A DNA stretch of 64,000 nt from Pseudomonadota bacterium (lineage in GTDB: Bacteria > Myxococcota_A > Polyangia > Haliangiales > Haliangiaceae). The notes under the pieces were generated by a model. The model was not told where the DNA came from. It saw only the letters and a program-made list of their open reading frames with translations, and did not search any database. Positions 45,762 to 53,564 of the stretch are shown here, one piece after another (position 1 is the stretch's first letter; every line of letters begins with the position of its first letter). The position numbers and the translations under genes are program-made. The DNA lies in NCBI GenBank assembly GCA_022360315.1, contig JAKSDA010000617.1, forward strand, positions 1-64,000, read 5' to 3'.

Positions 45762-46466
45762 CTACGACTTCGCGCTCCTACTAATGCAAACACTTGAACG
45801 GCCTGCCTTTTTCTCCTGCTCTTTTTTGAGTAGCCTATGTAAGTTCGCGATCGCGCGATGAGTTTGCCCCTCAATAGACTTCCTACTCCTTGCACCAGTG
45901 AGGGCTACTATTTCCTCCCAGGAGTAACCTTGCGCTCGAAGAGACAGGGCTTCGTAAACTTGTGGCTTCATCTCTCGAAGTACCCTCATAGCCTTAACAA
46001 CATCGAGCTTGTCATCCCACGTTGTGCAGACAGTTGAATCATCCTGTACGACAGGTTCCGTCTGCGCATTTTTCAGGCATTTTATGCGGTTGTATTCTTT
46101 CCGAGTCAAATCTATCGCCACCCAACGCGCTGTATTCGCTACGTATGCGCTGAAATGAACACGACCTTTGTCGACGCTGGCGAGATATTTGCGCAAGGCG
46201 CGGTAGTTGTTTGCTTCTAATCGTTCTATGGTGGCTACCGCCACAGCTGAGAAATAGTCGGCTGGATTTTGCTTCAACGGGCTCTGCGGCAAATTGCGCA
46301 TCCCGTAGATGACCTCAAAGACTTTTCCGCGTACCGTTCCTAATGCGAGAATGTCTCCTTTAACAGCTTTCTTCACAGACTCACTTGCAATCGCATCGCG
46401 GCTTTCTCGCTCCTGCTCAAGCTGTTGCTTGACATTGTAGGTTAACCAAGGTTTCCAAGGGTTCAA
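45762..46466 (-). CDS. ECF-like sigma factor
   Basis: 234 residues from a TTG at 46466 with GGAG 7 bases upstream; an ATG starting 10 bases earlier is in another frame. Residues 60-135 look like sigma region 2 (ADYFSAVAVATIERLEANNY, then HFSAYVANTARWVAIDLTRK). Residues 160-225 are region 4 with a helix-turn-helix (EALSLRAQGYSWEEIVALTG, RSRKSIEGQTHRAIANLHRL). The N-terminal 55 residues are extra. Its codons are distinctly less GC-rich than the window average. It is divergent from a zinc-finger anti-sigma-like gene. The two probably form a regulatory pair in an acquired island. Confidence 0.85.
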   Translation of the reverse strand: MNPWKPWLTYNVKQQLEQERESRDAIASESVKKAVKGDILALGTVRGKVFEVIYGMRNLPQSPLKQNPADYFSAVAVATIERLEANNYRALRKYLASVDKGRVHFSAYVANTARWVAIDLTRKEYNRIKCLKNAQTEPVVQDDSTVCTTWDDKLDVVKAMRVLREMKPQVYEALSLRAQGYSWEEIVALTGARSRKSIEGQTHRAIANLHRLLKKEQEKKAGRSSVCISRSAKS

Positions 46467-46517
46467 CGTTCATCTCCCCGCCGGTTCTTCAAGCCTTATA
46501 TCGATCTGAGATGGTCA

Positions 46518-46559
46518 AAATACCTCAGGAAAATGTCGAAATATCTCAGGAAAATTCAG
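46518..46559. promoter_or_regulatory. 21-bp direct repeat in the sigma/anti-sigma divergent promoter region
   Basis: Two adjacent 21-base units (46518-46538 and 46539-46559) share AAATAYCTCAGGAAAAT and differ at few positions. They lie between the two divergent starts, 52 bases upstream of the sigma-factor TTG. At two helical turns each, they could be binding sites or ECF-type -35 elements for either gene. Confidence 0.65.
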
Positions 46560-46648
46560 TGTAATTTTACGATCATGGCTATGTTCTTTTTTCGAGGCAT
46601 TTTCTACTCGGAGGACGACTTACTCGACGGACAGGGGGAGCGAAAAAA

Positions 46649-47017
46649 ATGGAAAAAATGAGTAAATACCAACCGGGGCATTCCTGCAGTAAATCCAGAA
46701 ATATCAATGATATATACGACTGCACTGACGCCGTCAGTGATATCACTGACCTTCTCGAGAGTGACCTCTGTGAAGAGGAACAGCAACGCTTGGCGGAACA
46801 CATTGCACAATGCTCAATCTGCCACAGTGTGTTGACCGGTGCGTTAGGTGAAGCGAGACCCTGCACACCAGACATTCTCGAAATGATTCTCGCGTATGCG
46901 CGCCGCAAACCTGAGGGTAGTGCCAAGTTTATCGACATGACGACGCCCATGCATGACCGCAGCTTGATAGCACCATTCCGGCCGGTACCGTCGCTAGGAA
47001 CAGTGGAGGACGGGTAA
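46649..47017 (+). CDS. Zinc-finger anti-sigma-like protein without membrane segment
   Basis: 122 residues from the first of two near-adjacent ATGs, preceded by AGGGGGAG. The middle has the ZAS signature HIAQCSIC (His-x3-Cys-x2-Cys, residues about 50-57) as in zinc-binding anti-sigma domains that cap ECF sigma factors. The first 40 residues are polar, and the C-terminal 50 residues are Pro/Arg-rich with no membrane helix, unlike most ZAS proteins, which end in a TM segment. It is divergent from the sigma gene. A short TM protein is encoded 218 bases downstream. Confidence 0.8.
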   Translation: MEKMSKYQPGHSCSKSRNINDIYDCTDAVSDITDLLESDLCEEEQQRLAEHIAQCSICHSVLTGALGEARPCTPDILEMILAYARRKPEGSAKFIDMTTPMHDRSLIAPFRPVPSLGTVEDG

Positions 47018-47235
47018 GCGGATATCGAGGGCTAGTGCGGGCCTTGGGCCCGCGACGGGCACTCCAATGAATGACTTCGAGCGGACGAGAAACTGCGTTC
47101 TTGACGCTATTTTTTTGTCGGATCCTGCGAGGTTGGTTTGGGGGTGAGGCATGGACGAAGATACTGCTTCGCTTCGAATAAACCTCTCTGATCCCCACAA
47201 ATAGTTGGCTGTGGTCGCCAGTAAAGGACTTTAGT

Positions 47236-47403
47236 ATGGAACCTAAAAAAGAAGAGCGAACCAAAACTCACATCATTTTGACTCATGAACAACGCAATGG
47301 ACATTCAAAAGCAACTTTCCAGGTTCGAGGCTCTGACTCTGTGATGATAGCAGTCGCCATAGCAGTCCTTATGGTTGCGCTGGTTGCAATCTTGGCCGTT
47401 TAG
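47236..47403 (+). CDS. 55-aa single-pass membrane protein
   Basis: An ATG at 47236 with AAAGGA 8 bases upstream opens a 55-residue frame. The first 34 residues are charged (KKEERTKTHIILTHEQRNGH); the last 20 (MIAVAIAVLMVALVAILAV) form one membrane helix that ends at the C-terminus. This is a tail-anchored layout. Being just downstream of the soluble anti-sigma-like gene, it may tether or be controlled with it. No homologue was recognised. Several shorter frames upstream (47067, 47151) are not called. Confidence 0.55.
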   Translation: MEPKKEERTKTHIILTHEQRNGHSKATFQVRGSDSVMIAVAIAVLMVALVAILAV

Positions 47404-47775
47404 TTTGTCGGAAAACAAGACCTTCGATATCGGCGTGCAATAGCCCGAGGTCCGAACATGACGAGTCCTCTGCGCAGTACCGCGATGCCCGCGGCACTCT
47501 CATCCAGAGGACGAGCCGCGAGAGCCCGATACGATGCGACTCGAAGGGATTGCTGAGCGGGTGCTGCCGGACCGCAGGGCGTCGGCAGAAATCGCGTAAG
47601 CGCGGCCATATCAGACGTCGCCCCCCTCGGCAAAACTACACCGCGGCGTCCGGCGGCGGTAGAGCGCTCGGTCTCAGCTGCCCTTGCAATAGCCAGCGCC
47701 CATCCTGTGTGCTCGGGTCGATTCTCGCCAACAATCGCGAGACCTGGCGGCTCGGGGATTGATACACTCGAACTC
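47404..47775. other. Intergenic region between the sigma island and the GNAT gene
   Basis: 372 bases with GC returning to the window level. A 69-residue - strand frame from 47609 to 47400 (MAALTRFLPTPCGPAAP at its start) has a natural composition and an upstream GAGGGGGG at 11 bases, but it overlaps the end of the 55-aa gene and has no other support, so it is not called. The GNAT promoter and start should be at the right end. Confidence 0.4.
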
Positions 47776-48774
47776 GTGGATTCACCCTGGGTACTGTGCC
47801 CGATCGATCGGCCGGGCGAATCGCAGCTCGAGCATTCACAACCAGACAGGGCGCACCAAGACAGGGCGCAGAAAGCGAGTTCGCGCGACCGATCCCACTC
47901 GATCGCGATCGCCCAACTCGAGGCACTGCTGGCCCGTTCGTGCCGGTTCGACCGCGCCGACCGGGTGTGCGAAGAAACCCTCTTCGATCCCGGGCTGCAC
48001 GGTATTCCGCGCCCAGTGGCGGTCTGGTCAGGCGACCGGTTGGCCGGTATCGCCGCGAGCTCTGCATCGTGGCTGCGCATCGTGGCAGTGGATCCGCAGT
48101 TTCGCGGTCTTGGTGTCGGGTCGGCCCTGGTCGAGGACTGCGAGCGGGCGATCGCGCGCTCGGGCAGCTCGGTAGTGCGCTTGCTGGACGAACCGGGCAA
48201 TTATCTGGCACCCGGAATCGACCAGCGCAACCGCGATACCATCGCCTGGCTCGAGCGGCGCGGCTATGTCCAGCGCGGCCACAACACCAATCTGCTCATC
48301 GACGTGCTCGACAATCCCCGGGTCACTCCGGCCATTGCCGATACTCTGGCCGATGCCTGCAAACGCCACAACTACCTGGTCCGGCGGGCCAACCAGACCG
48401 ATGCCGCCGCACTCGACGCCATGATTCGAGCTGAATTTTCAGCTGGCTGGGCATTCGAGGTCGGCCGAGCATTGGGCCGGGCCCGATCTGGAGTGCATGT
48501 CGCGGTCCACCAGCCGAGCCGGCAGATCGCCGCATTTGCGGCCCACGATGGCAACAACCGGGGTCTGGGCTGGTTCGGACCGGCCGGCACGCTCCCCGAC
48601 CACCGCGGCCGCGGGCTGGGCAGGGCGCTTCTGGTCGCGTGTCTACTCGATGTGGCAGCGGCCGGACATCCGGTCTGCGAGGTGGCGTGGATCGGGCCGC
48701 GCGAGTTTTACGACCGGGTTGCGGGGATTGCGGGACAGCGTCGCTTCGCTGTGATGCGAAAGGCCATTGCGTGA
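47776..48774 (+). CDS. Tandem GNAT acetyltransferase
   Basis: 332 residues from the GTG at 47776; the true start is uncertain as no ribosome site is seen. Two GNAT domains are visible: the first with VAVDPQFRGLGVGSALVEDC (acetyl-CoA-binding R/Q-x-x-G-x-G/A), and the second with GTLPDHRGRGLGRALLVACL near residue 285. A short polar N-terminal region precedes them. The substrate is unknown. Its last bases overlap the next start by 4 (GTGA), so it is coupled to the nucleotidyltransferase, hinting at acetylation of a sugar or amino-sugar intermediate (inference). Confidence 0.85.
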   Translation: MDSPWVLCPIDRPGESQLEHSQPDRAHQDRAQKASSRDRSHSIAIAQLEALLARSCRFDRADRVCEETLFDPGLHGIPRPVAVWSGDRLAGIAASSASWLRIVAVDPQFRGLGVGSALVEDCERAIARSGSSVVRLLDEPGNYLAPGIDQRNRDTIAWLERRGYVQRGHNTNLLIDVLDNPRVTPAIADTLADACKRHNYLVRRANQTDAAALDAMIRAEFSAGWAFEVGRALGRARSGVHVAVHQPSRQIAAFAAHDGNNRGLGWFGPAGTLPDHRGRGLGRALLVACLLDVAAAGHPVCEVAWIGPREFYDRVAGIAGQRRFAVMRKAIA

Positions 48775-49808
48775 CTCGTGCCATGCTGCTTTGCGCCGGC
48801 CATGGAACCCGGCTCGGCCCGCTCGGACAACAATTGCCCAAACCGATGTTGCCGGTATGCGATGTCGCCATCGTACGCTACGGCATCGCTCTTCTGTGCG
48901 GATACGGAATTCGCGACATCGTCATCAATCTGCACCACAAGGGCGAGTTCATCGAGCGCGAACTCGGCGACGGGTCGGCGCTCGGCGCGCGCATCCGCTA
49001 TGTCCACGAGGACGTGATTATGGGGACGGGCGGTGGTATCAAGAATGCTCTGGAACTGCTCGATCCAGACCGTATGGACGAGCCGTTCGTGTCGCTGAAC
49101 GGCAAGTTGATCTTCGATATCGATCTGTCCAGTCTGCTGCAGGCTCACCGCGCGGCAGCGGGTGCACTGGGCATGATGGTGGTGCGGCAGGTGCCCGATG
49201 CGTTGAGCTGGGGCGCAGTGGATGTTGCCCTGGACGGTGACGTTCCCCGGGTACGAGACATTTTGGGTCGCGGCGAGTACATGTTCTGTGGCGTGCACGT
49301 AACCCGCCCGTCGGTGGTCCGGCAGTTGCCCGACGGCGAGGCGTGCATGATCAGGCAGGGATATCTACCGTGGTTGCAGAGCGGCCATCGGGTGGCTGCC
49401 TTTGTGGCCAAAGAGCGGGCTTATTTTGCCGAGCACTCGACGCCAGCACGGTATCTGCAGAGCAATATCGACCTGCTCGGCGGCGCTGGTTTGAGCTACC
49501 CGCCCGGTCCGCTCACCGGTATACACGCGTCGGCCGACATCCATCCCTCGGCATCGATACGACCACCGGTGCGTATCGCAAGTCGGGCCACGGTGCAGCG
49601 CGACGCCGTGGTTGGCCCCGACGCGGTGGTCGGTCGGGACGCAGTGATCGAGGCCAACGCTCGAGTGCAAGGCACGGTGATCTGGCCCGGGACGCGCGCA
49701 CACGGCGAGTTGTCGCAGTGCATCGTCACGCCGCACGGGGCCATCGAGGTCGATGCGACCGGGGCAGGCCCTGCGCTTGAGTGTCGAGGTCAGGCAGGAA
49801 TTCTGTAG
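48771..49808 (+). CDS. NDP-sugar nucleotidyltransferase with left-handed beta-helix tail
   Basis: 345 residues from the coupled GTG at 48771. The N-terminal 230 residues are a nucleotidyltransferase: MLLCAGHGTRLGPL, KPMLPVCDVAIVRY, GIRDIVINLHHKGEFI, GTGGGIKNAL and SLNGKLIFDIDL. From about residue 240, hexapeptide repeats (IHPSASIRPPVRIASRATVQ then DAVVGPDAVVGRDAVI) form a left-handed beta-helix. This arrangement fits mannose-1-phosphate guanylyltransferase or glucose-1-phosphate thymidylyl-type enzymes of glycan precursor synthesis. The specific sugar is unknown. It is co-transcribed with the double GNAT protein. Confidence 0.9.
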   Translation: MTRAMLLCAGHGTRLGPLGQQLPKPMLPVCDVAIVRYGIALLCGYGIRDIVINLHHKGEFIERELGDGSALGARIRYVHEDVIMGTGGGIKNALELLDPDRMDEPFVSLNGKLIFDIDLSSLLQAHRAAAGALGMMVVRQVPDALSWGAVDVALDGDVPRVRDILGRGEYMFCGVHVTRPSVVRQLPDGEACMIRQGYLPWLQSGHRVAAFVAKERAYFAEHSTPARYLQSNIDLLGGAGLSYPPGPLTGIHASADIHPSASIRPPVRIASRATVQRDAVVGPDAVVGRDAVIEANARVQGTVIWPGTRAHGELSQCIVTPHGAIEVDATGAGPALECRGQAGIL

Positions 49809-49895
49809 CGTGCCATCGTGTAGCCATTGCTCGTCCGACCATCGGATTCGGGCTCGGCACTCAGCACTCGGCCTCGGTCATCGGCCCTGGCGATT

Positions 49896-50762
49896 CTACG
49901 CCCGCACCGAGCGCAGAATCCTCCTGGCCCGGTGATAGACCTGATACAGGCCGAGCTTGGCCGCGTCGCGACTGGCAGAAGCACCGACTGGATGCGGGCT
50001 GAGGCCGAGGCTGCGCAGACGTGCGTTGAGCTGGTAAAGCCGCTCGCGATCGCGCGACGCGGCAGTGCGAAACGTGATCGAAAACGATACCGAGACCCCG
50101 TCGCCGTTTTTTACCCAATGTGGCACTGCCATGGGTACGTGCAGCGCCAGACCCGGAGTCAGCTCGAAGCGATCGCAGCGCCGAGCATATTCGTCGCGAT
50201 ACTCGAGATTGCGGTGGCTGTCAGAAGAAAAATAGTCCTCGAGGTCGAGCTCGCTGATGACAACTCGATCGGCCGGATCCCACACGCGCATCACCTTGCT
50301 GCCCCGGATCTGCAACAGAAAGTTCAATTCGGGATCCATGTGATAGGGCGTGACTGCACCGGGCGAAGAGACAAAAATAAACCCCTCGCGCTGATGCATA
50401 TTGGGCTGGATCAATTCGGAAAGATCGCGGATCTCGTCGAGACACTGGTCGAGTAGAACCCGGTAGTCAGGATCGCTCTCGACCCGTTTGAGCACCAGCC
50501 ACGAATCACAATGCTCGATCCGCTGCACGGTCTCCTCGGCCGAAAGTCCGTTTTGCGGCGTGAGATCCGGATCCTGATTTACCGGCAGGTCGCCAGCATT
50601 GTACTCGATCTGATCCGACGGCAATGTCTGCGCCAGCTCGACCAGGCGCTCGATCGCGAATAGCGGGTGGTCGGTCAGACGATGTCGGAGCGAGAAGGCG
50701 CGCCGGTCAAACTTGTTGTTAAACACCGATCGGTCGATATGCAGCAAAGGCTCGCTCATCAT
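49896..50762 (-). CDS. JmjC/cupin-like oxygenase domain protein
   Basis: 288 residues from the ATG at 50762, just upstream of a second ATG; AAAGGGAG precedes both. A cupin or JmjC-like double-stranded beta-helix is visible: strand FIFVSSPGAVTPYHMDPELN, giving the HxD metal pair, LLQIRGSKVMRVWDP, and the distal His in LHVPMAVPHWVKN. This is the 2-oxoglutarate/Fe(II) dioxygenase pattern. The C-terminal 60 residues are helical and Arg-rich. The start overlaps the stop of the GNAT_6 gene, so the two are coupled. They may act on the same protein or peptide substrate (inference). Confidence 0.82.
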   Translation of the reverse strand: MMSEPLLHIDRSVFNNKFDRRAFSLRHRLTDHPLFAIERLVELAQTLPSDQIEYNAGDLPVNQDPDLTPQNGLSAEETVQRIEHCDSWLVLKRVESDPDYRVLLDQCLDEIRDLSELIQPNMHQREGFIFVSSPGAVTPYHMDPELNFLLQIRGSKVMRVWDPADRVVISELDLEDYFSSDSHRNLEYRDEYARRCDRFELTPGLALHVPMAVPHWVKNGDGVSVSFSITFRTAASRDRERLYQLNARLRSLGLSPHPVGASASRDAAKLGLYQVYHRARRILRSVRA

Positions 50763-52027
50763 CTCCCTTTCCAATCGGTTAACCAGGACGGCAACCGAGA
50801 TGGCAACCATGTCGTGAGCACACGCCGGGCCACCTTTGCCAGGGGCAACGCTGCCATTGCGAGGTCGCTGCGGCGACGGCCGGATGATATCAGCAGATTC
50901 TCCACGGTCCGGCGTTCAGTCCACAAATGGTCGATCATCGGATGGCCGCTCTCGGCACACGAATCCATCCAGCGAATGCTGTCGTCGGCGCACACTCGCT
51001 CGATGTTGTCGAGTTCGAGCAATACCCCTGGCGAATACCGGGCAAATTGCTCGTCAAATGCGATTTTGAATGCAAATGCACCGCCCTTGGCGAGCAGGTT
51101 GAGCTTGGCCGCGACCGGCCGGCCGTTGACCCGCAACGCTGTTGCCATGAGCCGACCGCGCCGATGAGCCTGGTCGGTCACCTGGCGCAGAAAGCGCAGA
51201 TCGGCCGGTTTTTCGCGAAACGCAGTCCTGGCTTGCCCTTTCCATCCCGACGCCTCGAGGTCGACAAATACGTCGATCAGCGTGTCGGCAGATTGCTCGG
51301 CAGTGAGCTCGACGACATCGACAGGGCCGTGTTCGGCCAGGCGCCGGCGCTGGCGCCGGAACTCCTTGCGCCGTTTTCCGCTCAACGAAGCGCGCAAGTA
51401 GCTGTCGGCGTCGCGGTGCTGCGGTCGCAAAAAGGCCCGGGTCCAGCGCGCGCGCACCATGGTGAGCCACCCCCGCGCGCTCAACACGTCCAGGACGTGC
51501 TGATGCAGCGGGCCGTCGCCGGGAAACAGACGCAAGTCGAATAGACCGGCCGACTCGCGGTGCGCGGCAAACCAGTCGAAAAACCCGTCCAGGGTCGCTC
51601 GCTCGTAGCCTGTGCGGACCAGGGGTGCGCCCAAAAAGCAATAGTCGTCGAGCCATGGACGCAGGATCGTGACCGGCATGCGCAGCGTCGGGGCGACCCG
51701 CCGCAAGGGAAACAATCCGACCAGAAGCGGCCGGAGTTCTTTGCGGGGTGGCCCCTTGGGCTGGCAGTGCACAAACACGAACCGCAACTCGGCCGCGGCA
51801 CCAAACGCCGAGAGCGCCGGCAATAACATCCACGGCTCGTAAAACACGTTGGGCTCGACCGCATGATCGGCCAGATCCTGCCAGTCGGCCACGCGATCGG
51901 CCATTTCACCGGGGTTCGATACTACGCTCACGTCGAGCTGTCGCGGCTCGAGCAGAGGCGATGGAGTGGCGGCCGAGGCGTGCAATAGAGCAATACAGTA
52001 CGACGGGTCGGGCGACAATAGTAGCAA
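50759..52027 (-). CDS. GNAT_6 (BioF2/CelD-like) acetyltransferase
   Basis: 422 residues from a TTG at 52027; the start is uncertain, and downstream GTG or TTG codons are possible. The GNAT_6 pattern is clear: VADWQDLADHAVEPNVFYEP, WLDDYCFLGAPLVRTG, SGKRRKEFRRQRRRLAEHG, VFVDLEASGWKGQARTAF, and a C-terminal motif FKIAFDEQFARYSPGVLLEL. These proteins are found in exopolysaccharide or cellulose clusters and in peptidoglycan aminoacyl transfer. It is translationally coupled to the JmjC-like gene. Substrate is unknown. Confidence 0.85.
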   Translation of the reverse strand: MLLLSPDPSYCIALLHASAATPSPLLEPRQLDVSVVSNPGEMADRVADWQDLADHAVEPNVFYEPWMLLPALSAFGAAAELRFVFVHCQPKGPPRKELRPLLVGLFPLRRVAPTLRMPVTILRPWLDDYCFLGAPLVRTGYERATLDGFFDWFAAHRESAGLFDLRLFPGDGPLHQHVLDVLSARGWLTMVRARWTRAFLRPQHRDADSYLRASLSGKRRKEFRRQRRRLAEHGPVDVVELTAEQSADTLIDVFVDLEASGWKGQARTAFREKPADLRFLRQVTDQAHRRGRLMATALRVNGRPVAAKLNLLAKGGAFAFKIAFDEQFARYSPGVLLELDNIERVCADDSIRWMDSCAESGHPMIDHLWTERRTVENLLISSGRRRSDLAMAALPLAKVARRVLTTWLPSRLPSWLTDWKGR

Positions 52028-52388
52028 AAATGTGGCCCGTCGAGCCGGCTGGCCGCCCGGTCACCTCATCGAATCAGCGCAAAAACTGGCCATCCCGGCC
52101 GATCTCACCCGGTCCGTCAAGCACGTAGATCCCAGCAGAGTGGACCTTGCTCGCGCTGTCAAAGGTGATTTGATAACTCGCATTGTCGCACCGAGCACCG
52201 AGGCGGAAGGCCAATGATCGTGCCGATGAGTCAGAGCAAGACTCCTGCCACGCCCGAAGCACGTGAATCGCGGACATCTGGCCATAAATGACCTGTTGCA
52301 TTGCAAAACGCGCGTTGCGTTTCACGACACCACCGACTGTCTGGTCAGTCAGTGGTGAACAGGGTATTGTCGCTCGGTTCAGTCAGAG
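52028..52388. other. Intergenic region with direct repeat
   Basis: 361 bases between divergent genes. It carries a weakly supported 83-residue frame on the - strand and two copies of a 16-base direct repeat: TCAGTCAGTGGTGAAC (52345-52360) and TCAGTCAGAGGTGAAC (52379-52394), which contains the start of the next + strand gene. Both promoters should be here. Confidence 0.5.
52074..52325 (-). CDS. Possible 83-aa hypothetical protein
   Basis: A GTG-started frame upstream of the GNAT_6 gene. Composition is natural (AFRLGARCDNASYQITFDSA, then AGIYVLDGPGEIGRDGQFLR), with a 47-base gap to the downstream gene. There is no ribosome site, no known domain and no strong third-position GC. It may be a short gene, a remnant of a longer one, or chance. 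Confidence 0.3.
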   Translation of the reverse strand: MKRNARFAMQQVIYGQMSAIHVLRAWQESCSDSSARSLAFRLGARCDNASYQITFDSASKVHSAGIYVLDGPGEIGRDGQFLR

Positions 52389-53516
52389 GTGAACGTGCGC
52401 ACGATTGATCATTGCTATCAAGATCCGTTAGATGCCATCTGGCTGGTGACAGCGCACCGTATTGGTCTGCGGGTCGAACGTTCGGGCCAGGTCTATGCGT
52501 CGACCGATGGCCGGGGACGTTTGCTTGTGGGCGAGGCTCGAACGCTGGACCCGGACGACAGTCTGGCTCAGATGGTTTTCCACGAGCTCTGTCATTCGCT
52601 GATCGAGGGGCCGGACGCGTTCGATCGACCGGACTGGGGACTGGACAATACCGGGCCACGGGATATCGCTCGAGAGCGGGCGTGCCTGCGTCTGCAGGCG
52701 ACGCTTGCGGCCGAGTATGGTCTGCGGGGTTTTTTGGCTCCGACCACCGAGTTTCGCAGTTTTTACGATGAGCTCGCCTCCGACCCACTGCAGCCCCGGC
52801 GGGATTGGACAGTGGTACTGGCAATACTGGGCCTACGCCATGCCGACAAGCCGCCATGGGCACCGCATTTGCGCGAGGCGCTGCGGGCCACGGCCGAGAT
52901 CGCGCGGACTGCGCGGCAACTGATCGGCCCCGACAGTGCGGTTGCAGACTCTCGACCCATGCTTTGGCGGCTCGTCGATCGGCTGCCCGAGCGCCATCGA
53001 GTGGGCTTTCCCGGCGCGGTTGAAGACGATGTCGAGCGCGCTTGCGGCAATTGTGCGTGGCGGTATCGAGGTGGGCCAGGCCGGCCAGTCGACCGTTGTC
53101 GCCAGGCCGACGGCGTTCGTGTCGAGGCCGACTGGCCGGGGTGCAATCGCTGGGAGGCCGAACTCGACTGCCGTGAATGTGCTGCTTGCTGCCGCGATGC
53201 CTATCACTCGGTCACCGTGTCGCGGCGCGATCCGATGCTTCGCAACCATCCCGACCTGGTGGTCGATCGCGGCTCTTATGTCGAGCTCAGGCGCATCGGC
53301 CACCCGCGGGGCAATCACTGTGCAGCGCTCGGCGGCGGTATCTACAGCACCGACCCCGGCGATGCTCGCCCGGCCGGCGACGATCCGGCCGGACAGGCGC
53401 CATGGCGACCGTATGGGTGCGCGATTTATGCCGATCGACCGCGTCCTTGCCGCGAATTCGAAACTGGCGGTCAGCACTGCCTGACCGCGCGACGCCGGGT
53501 TGGCTTGAGTCGATAG
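52389..53516 (+). CDS. HExxH metalloprotease-like protein fused to CxxCxxCC domain
   Basis: 375 residues from the GTG at 52389 (or the GTG at 52395). Residues 55-80 hold HELCHSLIEG, a zinc metalloprotease-type HExxH in a helix. The following 150 residues are helical, without a recognisable third ligand. From about 225 come cysteine motifs: CGNCAWRYRG, then CRECAACCRDAYHSVTVS, a YkgJ-type CxxCxxCC cluster thought to bind zinc or an Fe-S centre, and further Cys near 345-365 (YGCAIYADRPRPCREFET). Both parts are established separately; the fusion is unusual in my experience. It lies divergent from the - strand GNAT_6 gene. Function is unknown. Confidence 0.75.
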   Translation: MNVRTIDHCYQDPLDAIWLVTAHRIGLRVERSGQVYASTDGRGRLLVGEARTLDPDDSLAQMVFHELCHSLIEGPDAFDRPDWGLDNTGPRDIARERACLRLQATLAAEYGLRGFLAPTTEFRSFYDELASDPLQPRRDWTVVLAILGLRHADKPPWAPHLREALRATAEIARTARQLIGPDSAVADSRPMLWRLVDRLPERHRVGFPGAVEDDVERACGNCAWRYRGGPGRPVDRCRQADGVRVEADWPGCNRWEAELDCRECAACCRDAYHSVTVSRRDPMLRNHPDLVVDRGSYVELRRIGHPRGNHCAALGGGIYSTDPGDARPAGDDPAGQAPWRPYGCAIYADRPRPCREFETGGQHCLTARRRVGLSR

Positions 53517-53564
53517 TGTCGTGCCAGCCGTCCGGCGAAGTCCCTGAAACTCCTCTTCGCTGCG

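Noticed and set aside
47067..47204. Two micro-frames (26 and 17 codons) upstream of the 55-aa gene.
   Set aside because: Too short, no hydrophobic or leader features, and no terminator-like structure for attenuation.
47400..47609. 69-residue - strand frame with natural composition.
   Set aside because: It overlaps the end of the 55-aa membrane protein and lacks any homologue or clear start support.
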